A model generated the notes under the pieces. The model was not told where the DNA came from and made no database searches. It saw only the letters and a list, made by a program, of their open reading frames with translations. A stretch of 64,000 nt of DNA from Siphonodentalium dalli (taxonomy: Eukaryota > Mollusca > Scaphopoda > Gadilida > Siphonodentaliidae). This document shows, piece by piece, positions 23,166-34,364 of this stretch. Both the position numbers and the translations under genes were made by a program. Each line of letters begins with the position of its first letter. Within the stretch, counting starts at the first letter, position 1. The stretch is taken from assembly GCA_032622095.1 (NCBI GenBank), contig CP136063.1, positions 8,413,814 to 8,477,813 of the forward strand, read 5' to 3'.

Positions 23166-25510
23166 ATGCTTCCCATGTTTTCCAGTTGTAATCTTGATGA
23201 TTGCGAAGGTTGCGATGATGGTTGCAAAACGGAAACCATCAGAAATAGTTTAAGTACAGCAATTTCATTCCCAGAAATTTCTAAGTCCACATTTTATAGG
23301 CTCAGAAATAAACTAAGTCCAACATTTAACTTATTGTCAGTAATTTGTGTGCATTTAGTTTAAGATATATGTTTGTACCATTCATCGGAAAGGTATTGAA
23401 TTGAGCATTCCAACAAATGGCATTAAGCAATATTTTGAAATAAATCCCGAAAAAATATATACATGTTTAAGGGCACCAGAAGAGTTCATAACATCAAAAT
23501 TTCACACTAAGTAGAGAGTAAAATAGTCTCAGCTCTTAAAATTACTATTTTCTTAAATTCCTTCCCTATACAATAATAAGGTTCCCTATCCAAAAGAAGA
23601 TTGGTGGCCTTGAAGTAGGAACCAAATATCCAAAGAATATGCTTCAATATTAAAACTATACTTCAATGAGCCCGGAAAAATCATTTTGAACAACAATCAG
23701 ATGTAGAAACATGTCTATTTATAATAATACGTGCATTTATATAAAACAAAAACTTAACTGTGAAGAGTATTTTAATGCCCCTTTATAGTCTCAGCTCACA
23801 ACCATGCATAATTTTGAAAAAGTTCTATGTCAGATGCAAATTCAATGCATGCACTGCCCCCATTGCTAAGAAACTGCTACTTCCTATACATGTAATGGCA
23901 TTTGTCAATGACTAAAAGTTTCAGGTTTTGAAAAGAGGTGACATATTCTTTTCACCATCTAAATTAAAGACATGAATCTTCAGTTGCACAACTTTAACCT
24001 TGGCAGAGTTAATTAAGTTCAGTTATATAGTTTGCAGACCTTTATGTAAAGATATTTATTCATGTTTTTATTTGTATTTCAAAATGTCAACTTATAAAAT
24101 TATACCATTTTGAATCCCTATACAAATATAACATTAGTTGATATTTATTATGAAATTAAAGATCAAATCTAACTCAATTAATATGAAAGATAATTTGCTT
24201 ATTAAATCAAGTCGTAAATTTATCTCACTCTCTGAATAAATAACAATTATGTGCACACCTGCTTACCCAGTACATACCAGGCACAACAATACCAGAACTC
24301 TCATGAAATTTAAATTTAACACAGCTGTAGAGGTCACAGAGATCAAATTTCCTTGAACATTGTACTATGCATCTCATTCTGTGACACAGATATTACCCAC
24401 ATAGTGTGCCCTGTCTGGTCTCGTTCACTTTTCAAATAAAAACCGTTTTATAATAGCGGCATCATGTATACAAGCAGGGCATTTTGATTCTGTTTTAGGA
24501 ATTAACATTGAGTTTATGGCTATATCAGAGAACATATTTGTATGTGAAAATAGATTATTTCTCATTTGTTTTGTATATTGTGAAGAATTTACAATTTGAC
24601 TGCACAGAATGGATCCATGATAACTGTTTTATCGCATCTCTGGTAAGTACTATACTACTATTGTAAATCAATTTTGATTTTTGTTATTGATCTAGTACCA
24701 GTATGATGAAAATTCAACACATGAAATGTACATATAGATAAAAAAGGTTTATATATACTGCATCCATCCTTGCAACCACCTTCAGCAGTCAGATACCAGC
24801 CCCATCCCTAGTATGAATTTAGTGACAGCTGGAAAGCTTAAACAATTCCCAAAACTTAACTCTCTTTCCAGATTACAATGAAATGAAACACTATACATAC
24901 ATATAGGGTATGACTAATTTAATATATTCACCTCAAATATCTCAATTGGCATTATAGCTATAGACAACCCACAATCTGTTATTTTTGGAGTCAGAGGGCG
25001 GGGATGAGGGTCTGTTGAATTAATTTGAATTTAGGAAAATAGATAACTGCCCTGGCGTGAGTTCTTACATGAAATACTGATGTTGCTAATTCACTATAAT
25101 TATGTTCTTACACAGTAAATTATAATAAATTGATTGATATCTTTATGAAACACAATGGTCTACTTATGTATTCAGAATATACACATTCCCAACCCCCCCC
25201 CCCCCCCCCCCCCCCACCAAATCTTCATGCAGTTGACATATTATTTTAAAGTGGGATTATCATTTGCACTTGATTTATTATGTAAAAAACTCAATTTCAT
25301 TATTATCACCATGTTGTTTACATTATCAATAGAGCACTTACACATGAATGTATTTTTCACACATCCTTGGCCTAAATTCATTCATTTGTTGCAAATATTT
25401 TATTGAGTATATAATAGGAGATGGCCGCCCCCATTATGGTTGGATTTAGTGTGTGTTATCCATTTAAACTACCAAACACAACATAATTTTCCCCAAATGA
25501 TATAGGCTTT
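23166..25510. other. A+T-rich stretch, no gene recognised
   Basis: No convincing coding frame, transposon end or tandem array was seen. A C homopolymer of about 20-25 bases lies at 25191-25215. Confidence 0.4.
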
Positions 25511-25523
25511 AAAAATTTGTTTG

Positions 25524-25740
25524 CAGGTTATACCGGTATGTCAACGATTACGGTCATGTCAGGGTCCACAAAGATTTCAAGAACTACTAGTATCATTACA
25601 AAGATGATGAATGCTCACTGCTATACAGCAAGAAGGGCTTTGGAAGCTTTGGAAAAGAGAGAAAAGACATTTTCATGGAAAGAGGCTAGTTTAAGTTGAA
25701 TACATGTAACTGGCACCACAGTCTTAATGTATATAATTGA
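25524..25740 (+). pseudogene. Possible decayed exon, unrecognised protein
   Basis: After TTTGTTTGCAG, a plausible splice acceptor at about 25516-25526, one frame reads YRYVNDYGHVRVHKDF, a stop, then YHYKDDECSLLYSKKGFGSF and KERKDIFMERG. The composition (Tyr, His, charged residues) looks protein-like for about 50 residues, with one in-frame stop. Another frame is open for 60 codons but reads less like protein. I recognise no family. Chance is a real alternative. Confidence 0.25.
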
Positions 25741-25975
25741 AGCAATAAAATGCATATGTATTACCACTGGTAGCTATTTGAATCTCATGAACAATTCAAG
25801 CATATATATGTACACCATCATATACAGCTGTTTATTTAGAGAATACCTACAGATTTTGTTTTAATGCTGAAATATCTCATGAGTGTCTGGAAAGAAATAT
25901 AACATTTTCAAGAGAGGCAGACACCAATGAGATGTTTCAGGTATACCAACAAGATACTAGCTGTAGGCATTATTT

Positions 25976-26504
25976 TTAGCTCAACTTTACTTTGTAAAGT
26001 TTGAGCTATTGCCATGTCTTAGTATCTGTCATCCGTGTGTGTGTCTAGTGCATGACTCGATCGTCAACAATTTCCTTTAGCATGGGCTACATTTCGTACC
26101 TTTGGTTGGATCATTCTGAAATTTGTCATGGCTGTTGACATTGACATGTGGATGGGAACGAGTCATTTTGGGGTCATTCGGCAAAAAACCATGGCTGCCA
26201 GCGGCCATCTTGGATTTCAAACTTCAATCCATTAGCACAGGCTACAGGTCGTACTGTTCATCTGATCATCATAAAATTTTTCATGGATGTTAACAATGAC
26301 ATGTAGATGGGAACAAGTCATTTTGGGGGTCACTCGGCCAAAAAACATGGCCACCAGCAGCAATCTTGTTTACTCTTTGCTGACTAAATCCTTTGGCACA
26401 GGTTGGACATTTTAATTAGCACCTTTCCTATATTCCTCCATTTACTGTCAACCATTAAATTATTCCCCTACATAAGTTGAGCTACAGTGTCATTGACACG
26501 TTCA
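25976..26504 (-). mobile_element. Satellite-bearing element, copy F (reversed)
   Basis: On the minus strand it runs from TGAACGTGTCAATGACACTG to AAAGTTGAGCTAA with two to three monomers and a short GTGT tract. It lies inside the 12.4-kb element. Flanks give no clear target duplication. Confidence 0.8.
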
Positions 26505-26667
26505 TTATTATATGTGCCCTATTAATGCTCAGTTATTAATTTATGCTTGCACCGGTAATACTCCAACAAATTGAACCAATGCAGACAGTTACCGATATGG
26601 GGAAAAATTTCAATAGCGAAAAATATTATTTACATTTTGGAGTGCAAACCGCCATATAGCTATAAAT

Positions 26668-27844
26668 TAGGCTCCTGCGAATATTTAATATTCCATTCGA
26701 GATTTGACTTCGAATCGAGTCGAAATTGCCAACTTGAAATTTTGAATATACTATGCTGGAAAAGTAGGACACAAGTACACATGTCGATATTAGCTGTTTT
26801 GTGGCATTTAATTCCCGAAAATTATGTATATATTCACATTATAATTCTTATTGTACATAGCCAAGAATAAGCCACGATAGGATGACTAAATACGTCTGTA
26901 TTCTATAGCTTTAAAATGGTAGCAAAAGCTCGCAGATTGCGAATGGACTGACGACGCGGTAAATTATAATAGCTATGAGACTCGGCAACCGATAGCGTTC
27001 TCCATCGTCTATCCGATTCCGCGTTATGTAATATGGGTGAGAATGTAAACAACACATGTTCCCGGTGTCGAAAAGTGTATTTTGGCACTGTTCTCTTTTG
27101 AAGTTGACTTTCAGTTTCGGAGCTTTCTTTTACAATGGACAAAATGTCATCCATCATTCATGTTTATTTTAAACATGATAAAGCTGCAGACACGCGTGTG
27201 ATGAATGCAACATGCATGGTGTATAAATCACAAGCATCTGGGACAATGACCCATCTATGGAATCATCTTTTCAAGAAGCATCAACCACTACATGAAGAGT
27301 TTTTGCTGAATTTTGGGGTGAGGGGTTAAACAATCCTACATAACACATGACGTATTGAATATATTGACATAAACAACATGTTGCCATATGCGGAATATAT
27401 CTCCACACAGAAGAGGCTACACTGCGACTGTTGTTGCATGTTCAAGTTTATAACAACGGGTGTTTCCGAATGCTGATTTGCAATTTTGCATGCAAACTGT
27501 AGAAATTTTGTGTGATTTTAGTTCCGATAATCCGTTTAGTGGTAATATATTAATCGTTGTGATGGCCACATGGACGTTTTAATTTGCTTTGTTTTCTTGA
27601 CACTTATAAATTGAAGTTAATAGTATCTCAAACAACGGTTTATCGCCATATAAGTTGTGATGGAACTTCATGCATGTAGTTCATAGAACGTTTCACGAAT
27701 CATCTAATCGTTGAAAAAACATACCTAATTGAGAATGCAATGCACAGATATGATTCGATTCGATATTGGATTTGATATTCGATTCGATTCGTGAATTTGA
27801 TACGATATTCGATTCGATCAAAATATCCAATTCGCAGGACCCTA
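26668..27844 (+). mobile_element. hAT-type element with 8-bp target duplication
   Basis: Terminal inverted repeats TAGGCTCCTGCGAATATT and (right, reversed) TAGGGTCCTGCGAATTGG flank 1177 bp. CTATAAAT is exactly duplicated at 26660-26667 and 27845-27852. TIR form and 8-bp duplication are diagnostic of hAT. GATTCGATTC-type subterminal repeats lie near the right end. Only a short N-terminal transposase fragment remains inside, so the element is internally deleted. A second, truncated copy starts at 61390. Confidence 0.9.
27135..27329 (+). pseudogene. N-terminal fragment of a hAT transposase (BED-like finger)
   Basis: A 64-codon frame starting MDKMSSIIHVYFKHDKAAD within the hAT element. The segment around NATCMVYKSQASGTMTHLWN followed by HLFKKHQPLH resembles the BED zinc finger at the N-terminus of hAT transposases: a Cys pair, then Leu-x-x-His-x-x-x-x-His. 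The second Cys of the usual CxxC is missing (CMVYK), and no catalytic hAT domain or dimerisation region follows. It cannot encode an active transposase. The domain call rests on pattern recognition only. Confidence 0.55.
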
Positions 27845-27852
27845 CTATAAAT

Positions 27853-28437
27853 TGAAGCCAATTACATTTTGAGTATTGTTTTAAAGGTGGATTATATCTT
27901 TGTAAACATGTATTATATAGTTACCGGGGTATAAAATATTAGATTTGAATCGAAGCCTCCTGTGCGGAAATGCTTCTATCGATTAATATTAATTTTATTT
28001 CAAATATTTACATGTATGTCTAAAAGAGTATGTTTGTTCAGCTAGCGAACAATAGTGGTTACTGTTAACCAAGACCAGAAATGTTATTGTACATTATCAT
28101 TATCGCTTATATCTGTGGAACAAAACAATACAAACAATCAATCTGGGACATTTTACTTTCGTTGCGTAGCTGTAGGGCGTAGGAATAGCCCAGTGTTCTA
28201 TATCGCAATATGGTATCATCCGGATGGTCTGTTCTAAAATTAGTAGCATGGATGGTACCGATTTAATATTAAAAATAAAATCAATATTAATTGATAGAAG
28301 CTTTTCCGGACAGGGGTCTTCAGTTCATATCTATTATTTTATACCCACACAACTATTTAAAATTTGTTATTTAAAGAGATAATCCATCTTTAAGCTTTTC
28401 TTTAATATATGTGTTGCTGCGAAAGCTATGGAAACAC
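27853..28437. other. No gene recognised
   Basis: A+T-rich sequence that may belong to the host body of the 12.4-kb element. No repeat structure or coding frame was found. Confidence 0.35.
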
Positions 28438-28856
28438 ATTTTTAATCTTGGCACTCACATTTAGTACCATGGGAACTGTGCACCTGCGATTATGATGTCT
28501 GTTCCACTTTTTTTGTGGAGTTATTCAGCCTTCATAATTGGCTACGGCAATCAGCATTGCCGAAGCAAATTGCTGAATCAGACTGGGGCATGGCATACTG
28601 TTGCCGTAGCGGATTGCCGAAGCCAAACAATCTGAATTAAGAGGGCTGAGTTATTCCCCTGTCTGAGCTTTTATTCCTACATTTTTCGGTCAATAGCTTT
28701 AAGATTAGGGTTGTGTACTGCAATGTGAACTGTTATTTTATTATTTTAACAAAATGTTTACTGACATGTGTAACATCTTTAGTATTTAAAAAACGGGGGG
28801 GGGGGGGGGGGGGGGGGGTATCCTTAGTCCCATTGGGACAGTCACACCTCTAGTTC
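28438..28856 (-). mobile_element. Second satellite-bearing family (T), minus copy
   Basis: The reverse complement of the 18675-19200 region: it ends TCCCATTGGGACAGTCACAC at 28828-28847, preceded by a G run of about 24 bases (28795-28818). It contains one tandem unit (GTACCATGGGAAC, GGAGTTATTC, GAGCTTTTATTCCTACATTT). About 110 bp of unrelated TTGCCG-rich sequence interrupts it at 28530-28645. Confidence 0.65.
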
Positions 28857-29159
28857 CAACTGAAAATACATATGTATGCTGATATTTCTCACTGATATGT
28901 GCAGCAAATTTACAGCCTTAAGGATGCACAGAAAGGTCAAATCTGCAGCTATTGGCTTTAATCAATAAATTTGAAAAATGATCAAAGAAATATGGGTTGA
29001 TACAAAAATCAGACTTGGCACTGAAATGGTTAAAGCACTAAATTGTCATTGTTTCAAAATAAATAATTATGTTTGTAACTTATTTGTTGTTATTACTAAA
29101 TGTCTTGCAACTGCCATTTTACTATGTACTTTTAATTAGGTCCCTTACTTAATTGTACA

Positions 29160-29749
29160 GGTTGCTACATTGCTAGATGTTAGCTAATATTATACTAGAT
29201 ACCAGCTAAAAGATAGCTAGATTTTAACTAGAATATAGCTAGATTCTGGCTAATACTGTACTAAATACTATAGCTAGATAATGGCTGATATATTTAGCTA
29301 ATATTTAGTTATATTCTAGTTAAAATTTAGCCATTTTAGCTGGTTTCTGCAGCTGGCATCCAGACCATACTAAATCTTAGCTAAACATTAGTTAAAAATT
29401 AGCTATAGCTAAAAATTAGCTAATTTATGTAACTAAAAAGTAGCTAATTGTTAGCTAGATTATGGCTAAATAGCTCATTTGCATAACTAACTAAAAAGTA
29501 GCTAAATCTTAGCTAGATTCTAGCTAAATAACTAATTAGCATAGTTGAAACGGCTAAATGATAGCTAACGCTCATGGGATTTCATCAAAGGAAATTCATC
29601 TTAGCTAATATCTAGCTAATGTCAGCTAATAACTAGTTAAGCTAAATAATAACGAGGATATTGACTAGACCTTAACTAAAGGTTGGCTAATGTGACTGGC
29701 TAATAGTTGGCTAATAATTAACTAGAATATAACTGATTTTTGGTAGGGG
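29160..29749 (-). repeat. AGCTA-rich right terminus of the 12.4-kb element
   Basis: About 580 bp in which TAGCTA, TTAGCTAA, CTAGATT and TAGCTAAT recur almost continuously, ending at TTTTTGGTAGGGG. Much longer than the left AGCTA tract, so the termini are asymmetric. Confidence 0.75.
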
Positions 29750-30056
29750 ACGACCTGTAGCCCGTGCCAAAGGATTTAGTAATGCAAAGAGTAAAATCCA
29801 AGATGGCTGCCGACGGCCCTGTTGTTTGGCTGAATGACCCCAAAATTACTCGTTCCCATCTACATGTCAATATTAACATCCATGACAAATTTCATGATGA
29901 TCAGACGAACAAAACGACTTGTAGCCCGTTTTATGGATTGAAATTTTGAAATCCAAGATGGCAACTGGCAGCCATGTTTTTTTCCGAATGACCCCGAAAT
30001 GAATCGTTCCAGTCTAAATGTTGATGTCAACAGCTATGACAAATTTCACAATGAAT
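29750..30056 (+). mobile_element. Satellite-bearing element, copy E (3' portion)
   Basis: It resumes at ACGACCTGTAGCCCGTG, exactly the monomer position where copy E stops at 17378, and continues for just under two monomers. The last is the terminal type with TCTAAATGTTGATGTCAACA and stops at about 30056, before the usual ACGG tail and AAGTTGAGCTAA end. Confidence 0.75.
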
Positions 30057-30488
30057 TACTCACAAGTATTTTATTATCTTCGCGCGCAATCAAAAGTATA
30101 ATTCCTTGTGAATCTGAGCTCTTGTGTAAAAACAGAGAACAAGAGCAGGGTATCTAAATTAAAAACATCACGATTAAAATTATCAAGTACATTTGATATT
30201 AATTTTGGATAAGAGAAAAATGATAAATGTATTGCACAATAATGAGAAATTCTGACCGCACATTTAGCGCACTCTGGTTGTGCAATGGCTATAGTCCAGG
30301 CACATTAGGTTTCACTAGTGCAAAAAATCCCGTAAAGCTGAATTTTTCAGGGATTAATAAGAACATGTTTATGAACAACTTGGCAAAAGTCCCGTAGAAT
30401 CCGAGTTGAGCTTTTTGAGATATCATGATTTTTCGCAATGGTGCAATATCTGACGAAATTCCATTAGACCATATGCGAATGCAGTCAT

Positions 30489-30899
30489 ATGTGTAGGCTA
30501 ATTTATGGACTCAATCTTCACACATACCCGTCCATCATGAAGCATGTGTCGATAGATATGCGTAATCTCCATTCATTGAAATCATCCCTTACTGCATATG
30601 ATTGGAAAAACGGACTCTTACCACATTCATTGAATAATCTTTTGGAAAATACACCGCAGACTGGTAGGGCTTCCCGCCAAATAAACAACCTTGCACATAA
30701 GACACCCAGGATAAAATATACTGAGCGATTGCCACTTCACCAAATCCCAACTGCCTGGAACTCATTACCTCTCACAATGAAAACCTCCATCCCAAGATCT
30801 ACATTTAAACGACTTATAGTAGATAGTTATATTGAAAACTATAAAAGTAAAGTTATTTGCGAAAATCGATATTGCCCTGACTGTACGAACCATAAGTAA
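30489..30899 (+). pseudogene. C-terminal fragment of a LINE reverse-transcriptase ORF
   Basis: A frame of 136 codons. HSLKSSLTAYDWKNGLLPHS and the later LPLHQIPTAWNSLPLTMKTS, STFKRLIVDSYIENYKSK have the layout of the tail of LINE ORF2 proteins (…W/WNSLP…FKRxL…), ending in a Cys pair (CPDC). The RT core (F/YxDD) is absent, so this is a 5'-truncated copy. The start codon at 30489 is an artefact of truncation. It differs from the CR1 at 46.1-48.7 kb and is a separate lineage, family uncertain. Confidence 0.65.
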
Positions 30900-31278
30900 C
30901 AAGGTATTACCTACGGTATAAACCCTTCTTAAACGCATATCGATTTGTCACATTCACATTCTATGTATATTTGATATACATTACCATTATACTACTACAA
31001 AGTACTACATTATTTTAATGTATTGTCGAGAAATGAAGTATTTAGTATTCAATACAAGTATACAAGTAGATGCTAATATGTATGTGTCGATGAGAACTGT
31101 TGAACAGAGATAAAACATGTCGTTAATTTTCTTTTGCCTGGGCGATGCTGGGAAGACGGCCATTAGGTCACACCACCGCCCGGATTCTGTATGTGCATTG
31201 AATTTTCTAATATTATTTTTTATAAATCCTATTGTATATGTACATGCTTTATCCAATAAACTATCTATCTATCTAATT
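30900..31278 (+). mobile_element. 3' untranslated region and (CTAT)n tail of the truncated LINE
   Basis: Downstream of the stop, the segment with CCTGGGCGATGCTGGGAAG, AACCGCCC-like sequence and CCAATAAACTATCTATCTAT ends in a short TCTA repeat (31258-31276), the usual 3' tail form for several LINE clades. The AATAAA-like hexamer just precedes the tail. Confidence 0.6.
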
Positions 31279-31514
31279 GGTGCTAGAGCTTACTAACAGT
31301 CGATATTCCATAATTGTGATGACATTTATTGGCGAAGAGAGCATATAAATCGCATGGTGATTCAAAATTTTCCTAACAAAAGAGGGCGAGTAAAGATATT
31401 CAGACGACAATGAGCTAAAATATGAACCATTATACTAGAAGAGCGGTTAGTTCAGAACAGCAAAGTGATGAGATATATCGAACCATCACCATCTTTAAGA
31501 TTTTATAGCCGGAA

Positions 31515-32560
31515 ACATAACACTACCCCCTAAAACGTACCCCATGGCTTTGAGTATCTGAAAGGCAAAATACCACATAATAGTCCTGGCGTTTGACGTA
31601 ACAATTGTACAAATGGTGATAACACTATGAAACTTGGCACATAGGTTCCTTATACACTATTAATTATTTTCAGATGTATAGACGTCGCGGCAGGTCCGTC
31701 CTTGACAACGGTTGCTAGGCAACTATCCCACATCGAAGAAATACAAATATGACTGATATTATGGCAGTTTTAACAATCTAACCTACGTCATGCAGCATTT
31801 TTCTGGTAAAAGTAATATTAGTTGTTGTTCGAGTAGATATGGCTGGAAAATTACCATAGTTCTTACTTACAGGGGTGGTAACGGTTGCTAGGGACATACC
31901 CGAAATCGAAAAATGCCGAGCTGACTGATATTATGATAGTTTTGACAAACTAATATAAACTACGTCATTATCATTTTATGGTGAAACAATTGTAATAATT
32001 ATTGTTAGTGTGGGTTCGACTTTAAAATTACTATATATTTCTGGTAACGGTTGCGTTGCTAGGGACATACCAGACATCGAAAAATGCTCACATGGCTGAT
32101 ATTATGGTAGTTTTAACAAACAAAACTACGTCATGTAACATTTTTATATTGAAAACAATTATTATAATTGTTGTTAGAGTGAACATGGCAGTAAAGTTGC
32201 CGCATTCGTTACCTAACGGGTGTGTAGTGGTTGCTATGGACATACCCACATTTGAAAGCATACCATATGTATGAGTTTCTGGTAATTTAACTGATATAAC
32301 TGTTTCATGATATGGTATGAGTTTTGGGAAATTTGCATGATATAATTGTTTCATAATATACCATATTATGCTTATATTGACAATAATGCATAACTAAAGG
32401 TTGTTGTGTTGTGTACTGACGCATTCTCGTGTGGCAAATTGGTATTGAGGTTTCATTGTTGCTAGGTAACCACCTACCATTGACAAATCTTCTTTAAACT
32501 GACAGACTATTCAGTTAGTTTTATCAGAATCACATACCTGTGTGGAGTTTACTATTGTTT
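31515..32560 (+). repeat. X-box-like tandem array, left arm
   Basis: Five or six diverged units of about 165-180 bp. Each contains GGTAACGGTTGCTAGG(C/G)A, ACATACCCGAAATCGAAAAATG, TGACTGATATTATGGTAG and ATTGTTGTTAGTGTG. The outermost part (CCCCCTAAA, TGAAACTTGGCACATAGGTT, CCTTATACAC) is the reverse complement of the edge at 57.49-57.64 kb. The array therefore forms one arm of an inverted pair about 26 kb apart. GTTGCTAGGCAAC is an X-box-like palindrome. Confidence 0.65.
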
Positions 32561-32774
32561 CTTCCATGATTCGATTTTTGGAATACATTTTGATGAGACA
32601 TGCAAAAATATTGACCCACATTTATGTCGATACCACCTGAACCCCCGTCCATGGAATCGGACATTTGCACTACATTTGACAATGGCATCCATGCAGAACA
32701 CTCTATCACGGTGTGGTAGCATCCGCATACCAGTTGCTATACGGTATGAACTAACTGTGTTTCTTTCATATCCA

Positions 32775-32841
32775 TGCTTAGTCCAAGTCTTCTTGTACTA
32801 AAACTAGCTAAGATTTTGGGATGGAGAGATGCTAGTGTTTA
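32775..32841 (+). repeat. Inverted repeat, left half (partner 48746-48810)
   Basis: The segment containing TTAGTCCAAGTCTTCTTGTA and GGGATGGAGAGATGCTAGTG is the near-exact reverse complement of 48746-48810. The halves bracket the 1.25-kb TIR element and the whole CR1 insertion, so they may be the centre of an original palindrome split by those insertions. Confidence 0.7.
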
Positions 32842-34087
32842 GTCCGAGATCGCGCGCATAGCCTTCTTATGACACGAGTTACGCCCAGGATCTGTGGCGG
32901 GAATCTGTGGTGTATTTTACTCGATTTACCTAACAAAGCAATACATGATGCTATATACGTCGGAAAGAGTGACATCTTATGGTCAGAATGGTGCATAATA
33001 ATCTAACTTTAATGTTAAATTACACATAGAATATTCCGGTTGATTGCCACAAACATCGTTGTTTTTTCTGTTTGTTTACTTAACTGAAAGCCGAACTCAG
33101 GTTCCGAAGAACTTCGGCATTGTCCGGTGTTTGTTCTGAGTATTCTAGTTTCCGTTTCTATATATAGCGCGGGGTTTTCCGAACAAAATGGTGAAAACCG
33201 ATCGCCGCAAAGTCCAGTTTCCAATGTGCTTTGAGAACAATTCCCGCACTAAAAACTTAATGACATAATGGAGGATCAGAAAGGTAGTTTTGTTGACAAT
33301 TTTCGCAAGCAACTTGTTAAAATTGGAGCAAATTAGAACTCTTGTGTCTGACTTGCCATGCGTGTGATTTTCATCCATGTGAATTTTGACTTTTGTGTAG
33401 ATAAAATAATCGGAGAACCGAATCACACAGTTTCGAAATATAGTTCTTCCGTTTTAGTGGGACTTTTCAAACTTAAGGTTAAAAATTTATACAAATTTTG
33501 TTTGATTTTGTGTGTGCTTAACAAAAGCAGTATATTGCTCTGTTCGCTTAGTATATATCTTAATTTCGCTGAAGTCCACCAAATGTGGGAAATGTAGCAC
33601 CATATTATTTATTCTAATGCTCGTTGTGTTTACACTGTTTTACACTTTGAGAGGGTTGTAATTCCCCGTAATTTATTTAATGTATTACATTTATATCTTC
33701 AATGTTTAATTAATCTATTTATTTTTTATTTATTGACACACATAATTACGATTACAATGGAGAATTCATCGTAATTTGCGTTGTCAGTCGAAAATCTACG
33801 GAATATTTTCAACGGAAAATGTCGAACACAGTTCGCGAGGTCAACTGAGTTCGCATACTTTTAAAAATTTGTAAACATTGCGGTAAATGTCTCTTTTCGC
33901 ATTAAATTACCGCTTTCAATTCACAACTGATGTGGGGTTAAGATCAAATAGCATGTCTTCTGCGGAAAATATCTTTTATTGTCGCAATTGTGATATTTTA
34001 TTTCATATAATTGTGGTTTTATTTGAGCGGGTCATTAACGCTTAACTCGTGTCATAAGAAGGCTATGCGCGCGATCTCAGACTAAAC
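32837..34087. mobile_element. 1.25-kb DNA element with about 50-bp terminal inverted repeats
   Basis: The left end GTTTAGTCCGAGATCGCGCG continues CATAGCCTTCTTATGACACG; the right end is its reverse complement with one change (CGATCTCAGACTAAAC). No coding frame is convincing in the interior. If the ends are taken at GTCCGAG, TA flanks both sides, but the surrounding TTTA/TAAA symmetry makes the boundary ambiguous. Confidence 0.65.
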
Positions 34088-34364
34088 GCATGCGCGGAAG
34101 TGTCAACAACGCAATTATTTTCTCGTCCAAAAATTGATAAAATATCGCAAATTACACCATCAACTCATCGTGGATCATCAAACCTGAAACAACATACTGA
34201 TGATTGATCATAAATCATTTGTTTTAGAACTTTGTTATTGTTAAATTGTGTATTTAAAATGTATTTTATGAGGGTAAACAGGTAAGTGGGCTGATCCGTA
34301 TTTTTCCACGGGCACCGCCATCTTGTTGTCAGTATAAACATTCGAATTGCATGCTCTTGCGTAA
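34088..34364 (+). promoter_or_regulatory. Probable 5' region of the CR1 element with a YY1-like site
   Basis: About 280 bp precede ORF1. CCGCCATCTTG at 34315-34325 is, on the minus strand, CAAGATGGCGG, the YY1/Pho consensus. It lies about 40 bp before the ORF1 start codon. A YY1 site positions transcription start in the mammalian L1 5' region; applying that here is an inference. Confidence 0.4.

Larger units (their letters stand above)
17379..29749. mobile_element. 12.4-kb element with CCCCTACCAAAA terminal inverted repeats
   Basis: The left end is CCCCTACCAAAATTTAGC at 17379 and the right end ...TTTTTGGTAGGGG at 29749, an exact 12-bp inverted repeat. Both termini continue into long runs of TAGCTA/AGCTAA-type motifs (17379-17600 and about 29160-29740). 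The left flank is satellite AAAGGTAC and the right flank is ACGACCTGTAGCCCG: together they make one S monomer (GGTACGACC) with AC duplicated. This supports insertion of the whole 12,371-bp segment as one unit, though a rearrangement could mimic it. The interior holds nested elements and no recognisable transposase, so it is either non-autonomous or uses an unfamiliar enzyme. I cannot assign a superfamily. Confidence 0.6.

Noticed and set aside
28530-28645. TTGCCG-rich 110-bp insertion as a defined element
   Set aside because: Short internal inversions are present but no clean ends or duplication could be fixed.
17379-29749. Reading the 12.4-kb unit as a host gene locus with introns
   Set aside because: No chain of plausible exons was found; the recognisable content is repeats and element fragments.
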